Shown here piece by piece: positions 1 to 13,075 of a stretch of DNA of 64,000 nt; position 1 is the stretch's first letter; each line of letters starts with the position of its first letter. Location: the NCBI RefSeq assembly GCF_014898055.3, contig NW_023602073.1, forward strand, positions 17,531,784 to 17,595,783. The letters run 5' to 3'. A program made the translations under genes and the position numbers. The notes under the pieces were generated by a model, which saw only the letters and a program-made list of their open reading frames with translations, was not told the DNA's origin and made no database searches. Source of the stretch: Talpa occidentalis. Taxonomy: Eukaryota > Chordata > Mammalia > Eulipotyphla > Talpidae.

Positions 1-1020
1 GAGAATTTACGTGGCTAAAATTTCCAGACTAAATCAGACAAACAGAGTTTGCATTCTGAATTAAGGATGGTATAGGGAATCTGTGCAATAGGAGAGTGGA
101 AGGGGTCTCTCAAGAAGAGGAGAGGGTGACACCAAAATAAAATCTGAATCCCCAGATATTTGCCCTGCCTTAAAATTGGTTTACCTGATAAAAAATACTA
201 TTCCTGGAAATGACCTTAAATCTGAGTAATCTTCACTCTTTAAGGTAATTTTAACCAGAAGGGTCATTTTGTTGATAGAATTGTTTTATTTCTCCAACAT
301 GTAAAATGTTGCAAAAATGCCCTACATTTTACACTGCTTTAACATATATCATAGGAATATGGTTGCTGAAACATAAATTTAAGACTATATTAGTGTGTTG
401 AGAGTTAAAACTCTCTAAGGAGAGGAAGAATTGGGTCATGAAGAAGTCAGTGGATTCTGGAATTTTCTACTTATTTCATAATAGCTATACATCTTCCATG
501 GAGTTTAAGTTCCCCACCAGTTAGTATGACCCTCATTCCATTTAAAATCATTAACAAGTGTTAAGCACTAGAGAAGCAGTACCATGAAGGTGCTGTGAGA
601 AGAAACAAGCACTTGGAAGTATCCATATTCTCAGAATAAAGCAGTGGGATGGGATTCACAATACTCTTCATTTCTGGATCCATACAGACTGCCTATATGT
701 ATTTACACAACTTACTTTATATAAGTGACTATTCCGTATGTATAAGATTAACTATACTTTTCATTGTTTAAAGCTTACTGAGAAAATATAAGTGAACAAA
801 TATTGATATACTAGGAAATGGTTTAGATTAGAAGAGTCAATAAAGAAATTTATGTTGTTTAAAGGATTGGGAATGACAGATAAAGACATTTCCAGATGTC
901 ATATTCATCTGATGTATTCCTTGACTTTAAAGTCGGGTAAGGAGAGGGAGGGGGAGAAAAATCTGAAACAGCATACTGTGAAAAGTTAGATGATTTAATC
1001 AAAATCATGCAGCTAGTATG
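1..1020. other. gene-free AT-rich DNA
   Basis: No coding region or RNA gene is recognisable here. A stretch near 110-235 weakly resembles segments near 41.1 kb and 53.1 kb, so part of it may be an old dispersed repeat. Confidence 0.5.
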
Positions 1021-1510
1021 TTGTAGAAATAAATTCTAGCCTTTTACCCAGCAGAGGAAGAACAAGAGGTACTTCAGGAATGGTGAGGTCAGGAGAAGCT
1101 TTATTACTCATGCATGAGGTCCCAGACCTGGGTAGTCCCATAAGGTCTGAGCACCGGTTTAAAGACCAAGGGTTCCTTTTATACACAACTGTGTCCATAT
1201 CTGTTACATAGATAGCATCGTTTTTTTCAGCAGGCACAACCATTTGTGGCAAAGTCCCCAGGGAAGGGGGGCAAGCCAAGGGGAGGAAAGATGCAGGCAT
1301 TTGGGAATGGCCTTGGAGAGACAGACCAGCTGGTTGTCTGCCCGACCTTGTAGATAAGAGTGCTGAGGCCCTGGCCATGAATCTTGGAAGGCGAGGAGCT
1401 GTAAGTAAGCAAACTTGTTAATTATGCCTGTGATGTAGTTTTGCAGAGTGTAGGGTCCTTGGGTTCACTCTGGGAAAGGTGTCAACAGAGCTCCCGTTTC
1501 AGCAGAGAGT
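1020..1510 (-). mobile_element. LTR-like fragment of an endogenous retrovirus
   Basis: Read on the minus strand, this stretch has a TATA-like element (complement of ttttatac near 1177) followed by a polyadenylation-like signal (complement of ctttatt near 1100), the order expected in an LTR. The complement of about 1436-1502 closely matches 19478-19545 on the plus strand, so both belong to one dispersed family. Ends and target-site duplications were not found, so this is a fragment. Class is uncertain. Confidence 0.4.
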
Positions 1511-1950
1511 TTCCCAGGTGGGTTTCTCTATGAGACAGAGATGTTAGCTATATTTAAAGAGCAGGCTTATTAGGGAAAGGGAAAGGGACAAGTTTGCTGA
1601 GAGAGGCCTGCATGGTTGCAGGCGGGTGGTCTTGAGGAGAGCGGCCTCCGCTGAGGGAGGTCAGTGAAGAGAAGTCCCTACATGGGACAGGTCATGGGCA
1701 TCCAGAAAGCCACTGCCCTGCAGAGGGAGAGAGTTGGTGGAAAGAGAAATCTGCATAGTCACCGGTAGGCAGTGGGAGTACTGCCCGGAGCCTGTGCAGA
1801 GACTGCACTGATACAGTCCTTTTCTCTTTGGGAGGGGTCACTCCTCCGTGGAGCGGTCTGCTTGTTGCTGATGTTGGGTAACAGGCAAAACTAGAAAGGG
1901 ACCAGAGATTCCAGGGTGGGCCCAGTCTCCATATCTTTCCTCTAAGGCCT

Positions 1951-2139
1951 GTGCTCCACACCCTATAGCATCTGATCCTGCTTAGGTCTCCTGCCTTGTG
2001 ATAAGGCACTGGTGTCTAAAGGTCCAACCTCCACAGCTGGGTTGTCATGTTATTCCCCTCGACCCCCACCTCCTTGTGTGAGTCAGGTTTTAGTCCTGGG
2101 AGGCCTCCTTTCCAGTTTTTCTATTCTCGTCCTCCATCA
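1951..2139 (-). repeat. direct repeat copy 1 (ERV-derived)
   Basis: About 190 bp here recur in the same orientation at 5027-5219, with scattered substitutions and small indels. On the minus strand both copies begin with tgatggagga, which could be an LTR 5' end, but the sequences diverge further along. The pair brackets the gag-like remnant near 3.8-4.3 kb, which reads on the opposite strand. The region is therefore more likely a nest of elements than one provirus. Confidence 0.55.
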
Positions 2140-3774
2140 TTCCCACTGACCATATCCGGCCCAAAATCTTTTGGGGAATTGAAGGGAAGAGGTCCATTTT
2201 CTGTAGCTGCTTCCTGCGGAGTAGGACATAGAGCTGGCCCTACCTACAGGGGCCTTGGATATGGTCTCCCTAACACTAGTCCCTGAGCTATCTATTGTTG
2301 CTGGTTCTGGAAGGAGGCAAGGGGTGGGACATCTGGAGTCCAAGGGGCAAGGCATATGGACAGTCTGTTCCTCTTGTATGGGTCAGCTGTTTTTGCTTGA
2401 ACGAGGAGTTTAAACTTGAAGAGCTCCTTCTAGGTTCGAAGAAACAAATTTGATTAGGAGATTTTGTATGTTAAGGTTTTAAGAGGAGAGTGAGAAGTAT
2501 CACAGTGGCTAAGGGCCCTCAGTAACATGTACAGTCATTTGGGGCTAGCCATTGAGTATTAGGTTTATTAATAAGATGAGCAGCAGTAAAATAGCTAGCA
2601 AGTTCTGGGCTTGTGACAAAGGGAATAAATTTTAGCAGGGAAACAACCCATTTTTAGAGTGTTGTTAGACTAGAAAGATTGTCAGTGAGATAATTGCTCC
2701 TAGCAGAGGAGCTGTTTTAAATCCCATGTGTCCCTTGTTAGGGCAACACCCACCAGAGGAGCCCTGAGGTGCTGGAGTAAGGTATATAGCCTCGGACTCA
2801 GAGGGAGGGTTGGTTTGCTGTGTGTGTAGAGTAGCAAGCCCAGTGAAAACTACTAGGTTTTTAGTTTTGTTAGGGACACTGTTGTGAGCATGATCACTGT
2901 GAGGCTAGTCAGAATCTTAGGAAAGTTGGGTGAGCTTTAAAGTTAAGTTAGTGAGGACCACAGTCCATCTTTCTAAATGTTAAGATTTTACCCGAGTATG
3001 ATGACTTCATGGTTTTATATCTTCTGATTTTGAGGCAGAGTGGTATTAGAAAGACGGTGTCAGACCATTTTCAGACTCCAGGATGAGGACAATTCCAAGT
3101 GTTCAGGAGCACCAGTCATGAAAAGGGGAGTCTGTAGGAGACAGTTTTTAAAGATATTAAAAGCCACTTTTAAAAGCTGGTGTAGCTGACTTTGGGGTCT
3201 AAGGTTAGTTTTGGGGTTTTTTTTTTGCCATTATCTGCGCAGGCTGACTAATAATCTCCTCGCCCTGTCTTGTATTAGGATCAAGGTTTGTGAACTTGCA
3301 AATGGTTATTACTAATAGCCCTGGATTTTGTCTCTGCAGCCTGCACCTGCTGTCAGAAGAAGACTGGCTAATGAAGGAGACTGCTAAAATGCTTGTGCTT
3401 TTCTGGGTCTAGATTAGCATACCTTTTCATAGCCTCAGCAAATCCGGTCTGAAATAATGTTGCATTTTTTGGCTTTTGAGTAACTTTTCAGCCCTTTTAT
3501 AATTGACTGGCTTATTAGGTTTTAATATTCTGACACAGCCTTCCTTCCCAGCCAGAGAAAAGAGAATGGCAGGGGCAGATAGCAAGTCCAGACCTGGGGA
3601 CGCTCAGGTCTAGGGGAGTCCCTCAATGTGAGGATGCCCACAAAAATAGGAGTACTCCGCGTGGGGGTATGCCCAGGGCTACCTCCACTCTCTGGGGATA
3701 TGCCCATGGCTACCCCCATTCTGACAGGTTCAACCTCTCTTTCAGGCACTTATCCGTGGATGGGGTCTGTTCAC

Positions 3775-4344
3775 TCCATTCCCGCGGACTCTCTGGGTTG
3801 TCTCTTAAACCGTAGAAAGGAATTAGGCCTCCTTAAGGATTTAAGAAAAAAGACCTTAATCCATTATTGTAATTCAGCCTAGCCTCTTTACAAGCTACAA
3901 GGCCAAGAGACATGGCCGATTAATGGAACCTTGAACTATACCACCCTTCTACAATTAGATTTGTTTTGTAGAAACAATGATAAATGGATTGAGGTCCCAT
4001 ATGTGTTGGCCTTCATGGCTCTACAACAGGACTCAAATTTAAACAAAGCTTGTCAGATATGTCTGGCCAAACCTGACTCCTTAGGCCCGAAAAGGGAAAA
4101 TTGTATAGATATCCTAGATGATCCTTTACTTGCCAGACCTCATCCATCCACAAATCCTGAGCCTCCAATTAACTCTGAATTCCAGGCACCTTTATCCTCC
4201 ATCATTCACTCCCTGACCAGAATCTCTGGGGGTATACCCGTGGCTGCCCTCACACTATCCCTGGGGGTACGCCCATGGTTGTGTTACAGGGCAGCCCTGA
4301 TACAAAACGGGTTGCTGACTGTGGGTCCTCATCCAAGCGCTTAA
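3775..4344 (+). pseudogene. gag-like remnant of an endogenous gammaretrovirus-type (class I) element
   Basis: One reading frame runs across this stretch, broken by an amber stop at 3880-3882. On either side the translation has the look of a retroviral Gag matrix region: a leucine-lysine-rich segment before the stop, then a tryptophan-proline motif, an Asn-Gly-Thr stretch and a hydrophobic segment. This is family-level recognition by eye. No protease, polymerase or envelope frame follows; LTR-like DNA begins about 40 bp later. About 30-bp units around tgcccatggctac recur at 3662-3720 and 4225-4280, adding low-complexity content. The copy is non-functional. Confidence 0.5.
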
Positions 4345-4379
4345 AAGGACTTATCAATACTCCACTGCAGGCACACATG

Positions 4380-4860
4380 AAAGGTTAATAAAAGGTTTAT
4401 TTACAAGGGAAGGGCAAAGGAGGAAATGTACAACTCAAGGAGAAAAGTGGGAGATAAAGTCTTAAATGCATCCTACCTGATCTGCTGATCTGGAATCCCA
4501 AATGGCACTCTGAGAGCTGGCCGAGAGCCAGGAGCCGTGAAGCCAGGAGGCAAGCGAGAGAGCGAGCGACCCTAAGGCCCACGTGTTTGGTTTTTATACC
4601 CAACCTGGCTGCTTAACTCCACCCTCAGGTCCCAGCCACCTTCCCTTTGGTGGTGACGGGACTTGTCTTTCCCAATGTCCTGATGGCTTTGGTCTGGAGT
4701 GGGGGTGGAGTCCACAAAGCCTGCATGGAATTAGCTCAGGACATCCTTTCCCCCTAACAATTGCACCCACTCTCTCTGGGGCTGCCCCCACTCTTTCAGG
4801 CAATTTTGAGACTCTGGTCTTACTAACAGGCTATGTAAGATGTTTCATTGGGTGAAAGAC
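4380..4860 (-). mobile_element. LTR-like fragment, minus strand
   Basis: On the minus strand there is a TATA-like box (complement of ttttataccc near 4593) and a downstream polyadenylation-like signal (complement of tttatt near 4396). The complement of about 4690-4770 matches 42294-42375, the centre of the palindromic LTR element at 42.2 kb, which links the two families. No target-site duplication was identified. Confidence 0.45.
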
Positions 4861-5026
4861 AAGATAAGAGATCTGTTGCCTCTCTTGTCCTCATGGTCTG
4901 TAAATAAGGTGTTCTTTTTTCTTAAGGAAACTGGTTCCCTGCCTGGTTTGGGACAAACAGAAACTTAAAACAATCCTAGGTTTTTTCCTACTTATCTTTA
5001 AAATTGTTGTCCTCACTTCTAGGTCT

Positions 5027-5219
5027 GAGCTCCACTCCTTATAGCATTGATCCTGCTTGGGTCTCAGGCCTTGTGATAAGGCACTGGTGCCTAAGGGTCC
5101 GACCTCTACAGCTGGGTTAATAGTCAAGTTATTCCTCTCCACCCCCACCTCCTTGTGTGAGTCAGGCTTTAGTCTTGTGAGGCCTCCTTTCCAGTCTTGC
5201 TATTCTGGTCCTCCATCAC
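5027..5219 (-). repeat. direct repeat copy 2 (ERV-derived)
   Basis: Second copy of the repeat at 1951-2139, about 3.1 kb away in the same orientation. Divergence between the two is roughly 10 percent by eye, so the duplication or insertion is not recent. Confidence 0.55.
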
Positions 5220-5590
5220 CTGCATTGGAATGTTCATTGCACCTGGGCTGGAAGTTCTGCTGGAATCTATTATATTCATTTGCTCAATAATATATTTTCT
5301 CATCAGCAAATAGCAAAACCAGACTCAAATGCAAGTCAGTGTGTTTGCTTGTTCTATTAAGCCACCGAGCCAGAATAGTGATTTAACAAAAGATAAAAGA
5401 CTGAATGCATATATTTTTATGTGCTCATTTTTTTTTCACAACTTCAAAACTTTTAAAGTTTCTTTGTGTAGATAGTGGTGGTGTTCTGAAGTGAGAAAGC
5501 TACAGGAAGATGGACTATCTACATCTGAAGATGACTTGGAAGAATGATCCATTAAGAACAATCAATAAAATGAATTATAAAGGAGACATA

Positions 5591-5865
5591 GGGCCTCCCT
5601 GGTGGCACAAGGGGTTAAGCACCGCACTATGAAGAAATCCGCAGCCTCTGCAGCACGAGTTCGATCCCTGGCCAGCCAGAGAGACACCCACATGTTGCAG
5701 CAGACCTCTCCTGTATTGCTCGCTGTGTGTTTCAGTCAGCCTGCATGTTCTGTTCCCCACTTTGTCTCGGGTGAATCCTCTCACCACTCCCTGTCCCCCC
5801 ACCCCACATCTCTGGCCTATACCCCAGCTCTTCTATGCATAAATAAATCTTTTTTTAAAAAAAGT
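5591..5865 (+). mobile_element. tRNA-derived SINE, full-length older copy
   Basis: Starts gggcctccctggtggcacaa, which carries a Pol III A-box-like sequence, followed by a B-box-like segment (gagttcgatccc near 5657), a pyrimidine-rich body and an A-rich tail with ataaataaatct. This is the reference plus-strand copy of the family seen repeatedly in this window. CpG decay and divergence suggest moderate age. Confidence 0.85.
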
Positions 5866-7030
5866 AAGAGTCATAAAAAGACTATAAGAATAAATAATCC
5901 AGATAAGAAATAGAAGAGCCAGGATTATAACCATGATGGGAAAAATACAAGAAGAGAGATGAATTGAGGAAGAATTCTCCAAACATGGATGAGACTCTCA
6001 TGTTGAGAGTCTGGTATATAAGTAAATGTAAAAATAGATGTCCAGAAAAAAATCTAGAAATGCAAGTTTGATCTAGACAAGCGGACATACCTGAAACAGA
6101 GACTTCAGAGTTATCGACCTAAAGGTAGAACTCACAAACTCAGGAGGGTGAAAGGGGCAGCACCAAGATCATGAGCTACAATTAGAAGATAAAGAGAAAG
6201 CACTTCTTTTATTAATGCTTTTATTAATCCTGAAAAAAACTAATTGAGTCAAAACCATTTTCATATTAGGAATATATAAGCTCTATAACAAGTGACTATA
6301 CAATGAAGAAATGATTTACATTGATCTATTTTCTCAGCTCAAAATCATGTTTTTAATTTTTATTAACTTAATATTTTCATGTTTTAGTTGAATGTGCTGC
6401 AGGGGGCCTTGATAGCCCAGCCAGATAAATTGCTGGAAAATGAAAGAGACTCAAACCCTGGGGCTGAAGATATATAAAGAGCCTCACACCGGGTGGCTGA
6501 AGATCCATTGTTCCCCACACCTTGGGGCCCAAGATTAATCTGCAAACATCCCTTTTATTTATTTTTTTGTTCTTGGTTATAAAAAGCAAAACTTCTTGGA
6601 TAAGTACATTGGGCATTAAGTTATACGAATACTGTAAGTAATAGGCACGAAGAATTAACTTTAAAAATTAAACACTAAATTGGCCTAACATGGGAAATAA
6701 TTTGTTGAACATGAACATGACTGGTAAGTGGCCCAGGGGAGCCATAAATTTTTCTTTTACCTTTTCTAAGAGTTTCTTAAAGAAGCCCTTTTAATGATTC
6801 ATGAAGTTGATTGTGTTAAAAGTCTTTAGGCAGAAAGGTCCTGTTAATTGATAACCAGAAAACAGGAAAGCAGCTGGTCTTCAGCTGGAGACCATATAGA
6901 CAGTAGAGTCTTTTGATGTTTTGACTTTAGAGGATAGGAATGCAATGATGATTATCAACTCTTAGGTGATTGATGAAGCTGAAATAATGAGTTTTAGTAT
7001 AAGGTTAAGGTTTCTTTTATCTAATAACCT
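5866..7030. other. gene-free DNA
   Basis: No gene supported. The stretch from about 6391 (tgtgctgcagggggcc) contains short motifs often seen in LTRs (a cgggtggctgaag phrase near 6489) and may be the upstream half of the LTR whose end lies near 7271, but I cannot join the two with confidence. Confidence 0.4.
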
Positions 7031-7272
7031 GAAAGCTCACCTTTTTTCTGAGAGCACGTAGAAGCCAGATGTCCATGGGAAAGGAATGTACCGATTGTCC
7101 CTGCTTTGTTTCTATGTATATGTTGATATAATGTCACTGCTTGCTTTAATATATAAATAAAGACCCGCTGAGACTCTCAGCTCTGGAGATACTTGCACCA
7201 GACTGAGTCTGTGTCTCCTAGTTTCCCTCAACCCCCATGTTGCCGACGCCATCCCATCCTTCTGAACCCCTG
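7030..7272 (+). mobile_element. LTR 3' portion (R-U5-like)
   Basis: A TATA-like and aataaa-bearing stretch (tatataaataaag at 7151-7163) is followed by about 110 bp of CT-rich sequence ending ctgaca near 7271, the layout of an LTR R-U5 segment. No coding region follows. The family was not identified. Confidence 0.45.
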
Positions 7273-8430
7273 ACACCCAGTTTGGCGGAGGTGGCCTCCG
7301 GCCATGTGCTACATGAAGTAGTCATGTGTTGATTGTGATGAAACCCTCACTTCTTGGACTTTCCTCTATCCCCAGCATGTCTCATTTTCATAATCCTAGT
7401 GAAACACAGACTTGCACATGCTTCAAAATAAATATACTATTTTAAAGACAAACCTATAATAGAGCACATAATAAAATCAAATTGTCATCTTCTACCAGCA
7501 ATCTATTACCTACTCAATATTAATCATAGGTTATAGTGTTCCCTATAAAAAATGTCCTTGCTTAAATAAGAAATGTAGTGAATAAAAAACATGCTTGCTT
7601 TGTATATTCCCTTTTAAGGAAATCCTATATTTTGTGTGTTGCTTTTGTATATTCTTTGGTTCTGTTACCTGAATATTTTGGCGAAGTTCTACTTAACTGA
7701 GCATGACAGGCCTCTGTAATCCATCAGCTTGTGAAGATTTTAATAACTGACCCTCCCCCATAAAATCAATGTAAATAAAATAATTTCCTTATGCCCATAT
7801 AGAGATCCAATGCTGTCTTATATCTTTGGCTTGATCTCCTCTGCCAACAGTAGTTGCAACACAGGCCCACCTATAATGTCAAGAGGATACTTGATCACTG
7901 CATTTCTCATTCTTCTCGCCAATTTTGAATGCTTGAAATACAAAAAAAATAACTCTCCAACAGTCACAAAAAAAAAAAAAAAAAAAACCTATGGTAGTTT
8001 TTTTCCAGACAAAATAATGATTTTTCTAGAATCAGAAATAGATGTTCTTTCAAGCATCTTTAACTGTCCTGGAGATAAGTCTAGAAAAGAGCGTGTTATT
8101 TCTCTTCATATAAAATAAATTTTTGGATAAATCTCAGGGAGAATCAAATAATCGTTAAACATATGAAAAGCCAAGAATCTATAGTATATTACTAGAGAGC
8201 AAGCTGTTGAAGGCACAAACCGTATAATTTATATTTTAAACCAAACTCAAGTAGTCTCTCTGACCCATGAATCTCTGTGTATGGGACTTTTGTAATATGC
8301 TGCCTGATGGGATAAAAACCGGAGAAACCATGAAGATCTCAGATCCTAAGTAGTCCTGGCTCGTAGAATACAACTGATGTGATTCTTCCACAGGAAAATT
8401 TAGTTTTATGGCTTTCCTAGAAGATATGAC
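7273..8430. other. gene-free AT-rich DNA with a poly(A) run
   Basis: No gene or named repeat recognised. A pure A run of about 19 occurs at 7969-7987, possibly the tail of a decayed retroelement. Confidence 0.5.
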
Positions 8431-8527
8431 AAACACAACTCCAGGACAAAACTGACTAAATTGCAGACAAACAGGAGAACTGAGCAGGGGGCTCAGCTCA
8501 CAGCGTCGATGTGTGTCTATAAATAGA
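8431..8527 (+). promoter_or_regulatory. H1-type promoter in front of the H1 pseudogene
   Basis: The H1-specific box aaacaca is at 8431-8437 and a good TATA element (tctataaatag) is at 8517-8527, about 75 bp before the pseudogene ATG. Retention of both suggests the gene lost its coding capacity after or without loss of its promoter. Confidence 0.6.
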
Positions 8528-8598
8528 CACAGCTGGGCCTGGCAGATTTTCTCCGAGACTGTTTAATTTTATTTTTGCAGTTAGGTGTCCAAATTCTT

Positions 8599-9100
8599 AT
8601 GTCTGAAACCGCGCCTGTCACGCCTCCTGCTCCTCCCACGGGAAAAACGCCAATAAAGAAAAAAGCCCGCAAACCCGCTGGTGGCAGGGAGAGCACAACG
8701 GCGCTGGTGGCCGCGGGCTACGACGTGGAGAACAACAGCCGCATCAGGCTCGGCCTCAAGAGCCTGGTGAGCAAGGGCACCCTGGTGCAGACCAAGGGCA
8801 CCGGCGCCTCGGGCTCCTTCAAGCTCAACAAGAAGGCGGCCTCCGGGGACGCCAAGCCCAAGGCCAAGAAGGCGGGCGGCGCGGCCAAGCCCAAGAAGGC
8901 TGCTAGAACCCAAAGACCCAAATAAGTATCCAAAAAGACCCCGAAGGAGGCAAGGAAGCCTGAGGCGGCGACGGGGACAAGCCGAAAAAGGGGAAAGCAG
9001 CGAAACCAAAGGCGGGTAAAAGTTCATACAAAGCCCACACCCCTAGGCCAAGGCAGCCGTAGCGAAAAAGTCCTCCAGAAAGAAAGTGAAACCCACCCAG
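8599..9100 (+). pseudogene. linker histone H1 pseudogene
   Basis: The ATG opens a frame with an H1.2-H1.4-type N-terminus (SETAPV) and a lysine-rich tail start. About 35 residues are then missing, covering the first helices of the winged-helix globular domain. The frame resumes at AAGYDVE and runs through the conserved [20 protein letters not shown] block and [20 protein letters not shown], matching the intact H1 at 34.1 kb almost word for word. A stop at 8923-8925 ends it in the early C-terminal tail. Degenerate lysine, alanine and proline-rich tail sequence continues in shifted frames to about 9100. No histone stem-loop follows. It cannot make a functional linker histone. Confidence 0.85.
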
Positions 9101-9205
9101 CTAATCTTACAAAGGAATTTGCACCACATAGCGGCAAAGGGAGCACGAAGAATGGGAGTGGGTTAATATTTAACAGTTCAGCAGTCTTTCACGGAAAAAG
9201 TAGTT

Positions 9206-9221
9206 GGCTCTGAAAAGAGCC
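9206..9221 (-). promoter_or_regulatory. histone mRNA 3' stem-loop (H3 at 9254)
   Basis: The complement reads ggctcttttcagagcc: six-base-pair stem and a uuuc loop, the canonical SLBP target. It lies 33 bp past the H3 stop. Purine-rich sequence beyond it (complement of agtctttcacgg) can serve as the histone downstream element that pairs with U7 snRNA. Confidence 0.95.
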
Positions 9222-9253
9222 TTTGGGTTTTTGCTGTTACTCGGAAAGGCACC

Positions 9254-9766
<513 letters not shown>

Positions 9767-9909
9767 TCATCTACGGCTCGCAATGCAGACATTGGTAGCG
9801 ACTTTCACTTCCCGATCACATGAGTCTTCAGTGAATTTAGCCCCAAAATTAACATCTCCCTGCAACCCACCCGCTTAATTGCTAGGTTTATAAAGCTTTC
9901 TTGCCTCTA

Positions 9910-10740
9910 CTTTCTTTAAGGGCATTATTACAATGCCCTTTGATTTTCCTTAACTGAATGAATTCAAATAATTACAATGATAGCGCTAGTAAATAAAAAA
10001 TTTAAATCTTAGCGCCCAAAGCTTTGTTGATTTTTTTTAAAAAAAGCGCGGGCTAAATGTGATTGGCTAAGAGATAGTTTTATGCTTACGCAACCTTAGG
10101 AAGGCTCATTTCACCTCCTTTTGTTCTCAGCATAAACCCAGACGTTTTACGTTTTTAAGACATCCTACATGCATCGTGACCATTATCTGAATTCCCCACA
10201 TATTTACTGTTCAATAGCTAACATCCTCAGATAAAAGCACACCACTCTGTATTGCAATTCCAAGCGGAGTTTGTGTGAAAACAACCTTGAGCAATACCTA
10301 CCCTTGAAAAAGGTATAAAAGATTATTACGTTCATCAGGGTATCTGCTGAATCCTGCTTTAAGGTCTTTTTCAACAATTACAGGCAATGTATTATTGTAA
10401 TCCTAGCTAAAATTGATAAGACTCAGGTAATTTAAAAAAAAATGATTGGTTTTAGTTTTAATGACCTTGGGATGCAAAATAACCCCTTTCAAGAAATATT
10501 TTAAGTGTGTGACTTAACTGCTCTCTAGGTCAAACTAGATTTCCACCTTCAATGGCCTAACTAGTATTCCCACTCTCTCTCTCTGTTAAATGAAGTCTAA
10601 GACCCAGGTACATTTAAATATTAAATTGGTCAGAAACTTCTGACACTAACTCTGATGGTATTAAATAGCATAAAAAATGAAAATGAGGATCACTCCCATT
10701 TCATCTTGCACAAACTAGTAACACTAAAATGCAAGCCCTT
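9910..10740. other. gene-free AT-rich spacer
   Basis: No coding region. A CCAAT box on the minus strand (complement of gattggct near 10070) is present without other histone promoter parts, so it is not called as a promoter. Confidence 0.5.
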
Positions 10741-10757
10741 TTCATGAGTGTGTAGGT

Positions 10758-10773
10758 GGCTCTGAAAAGAGCC
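10758..10773 (-). promoter_or_regulatory. orphan histone 3' stem-loop
   Basis: A perfect canonical stem-loop on the minus strand with no coding region of its own. It sits about 150 bp beyond the stem-loop that serves the H2A at 10969. The surrounding 30 bp (10751-10780) are identical to 47766-47795 at the 3' end of the H3 at 47.8 kb, so it looks like a copied or left-over H3 3' end. Downstream sequence is a poor match to a histone downstream element. Confidence 0.85.
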
Positions 10774-10921
10774 TTTGGGTAATAATATTAAATGCTAAGA
10801 TTCTCCCAATTTCCGATTTACTTTCATTAGTCTACGTAACTTTTAAGACACGAAGCAAGATTTTCAGTTACCCTAAGTCTGTCACATCCAGCATTCCAGC
10901 ACTTTCGAGAGAAAAGTGGGT

Positions 10922-10937
10922 GGCTCTGAAAAGAGCC
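10922..10937 (-). promoter_or_regulatory. histone mRNA 3' stem-loop (H2A at 10969)
   Basis: Canonical stem-loop 31 bp past the H2A stop codon. The next roughly 130 bp are nearly identical, in inverted orientation, to the DNA following the H2A at 16.1 kb. Confidence 0.95.
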
Positions 10938-10968
10938 GTTGATTTCCAGAAGTTTGAAGTTCTCAGTC

Positions 10969-12068
<1,100 letters not shown>

Positions 12069-12102
12069 GCGCGCTCCTATTTCCAGCTTAGACAACCCCA
12101 AA

Positions 12103-12118
12103 GGCTCTTTTCAGAGCC
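12103..12118 (+). promoter_or_regulatory. histone mRNA 3' stem-loop (H2B at 11688)
   Basis: Canonical ggctcttttcagagcc, 35 bp past the stop. The whole interval from the stop through the stem-loop is repeated essentially unchanged, inverted, after the H2B at 15.4 kb. Confidence 0.95.
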
Positions 12119-12129
12119 ACTTTCTTTTT

Positions 12130-13070
12130 CATCTGGAGAGTCTGTAATGCAGTTTATTGCTTGTTTTAGTTCTGGAATTGTGTCTAGACAACGGTATTTA
12201 GTACTTCATTATGGAGCGAACAGGGTAATATGCTCAGTAGATTTATTTTTTTAAGATATTTGACGATCTTTGCATTTTGTAAAGTAAGCAGACTGGTGTT
12301 CAAATCCAGAATTATATTACAATTAACTTGCAGGGGCCATCAGCCACGTAGCAAATGATTCTAATCCCAGCTTTATTTTGGTTGCTGGGATTCCATTCCT
12401 GAAGCTTTACACCCTAGTCTTTTGAGTTGACCCATTCCCAAGTTCTTACTTAAAAGTACATAGTTTATTTGCTTTTGTCTAGCATCACTTCTTGAGTAGT
12501 CATGTCAGGTAATTCTTACTGGGAATTTAGTCTGAGAACAGCATATTAGTCTGTGATGGAGACCTCCCTTCCTAGCAAGCCTTTTGTGCTGATTTGGGAC
12601 TAAGTGGAAACTGGGTAAGATGGCTTGCCAGGAAAAGAAATGTACCTTATGCTGAGTGAGGCATTCTGTGTGGATCACTCCCTGAAGTGTTTAGAAATCT
12701 ATAAATGTGGTTTATAGAAATCTTTGTGTAAGCAGCGCTAGAAGACCTTGGCTGAAGTCAGTTCTGCCAAGTAAGAAACTTTGCTTTTCATATTCTTTTG
12801 CTTACAAAATGGGAGTCTTAAAATCAACTCAACCTTGACACATCTGTGAAGGTGCATTAATTGCTATAAAAATAAACATCGAGGAATTTACAATTCATGA
12901 AGTTACGATGCTCTGAGGTATATTTTCCCAATAATCCTATATTTACAAATAATTAGTGCAAACTTGAAATATTAAAGCAGTAATATACACAAGTAGAGGA
13001 AGGTTGGTCTATGAAATTAGACTTTTTCTCCTGTTAAAACAAGATGCCCTAGATATTTTTATAGATATTT
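12130..13070. other. gene-free spacer
   Basis: AT-rich DNA at the centre of an inverted H2A-H2B arrangement. No gene or diagnosable repeat seen before the SINE. Confidence 0.5.
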
Positions 13071-13075
13071 TTATT

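Noticed and set aside
10060..10110. CCAAT and TATA-like pair near 10.07 kb as a further orphan histone promoter
   Set aside because: Only a single CCAAT and a loose AT-rich match; no octamer, H4 core or other second histone element.
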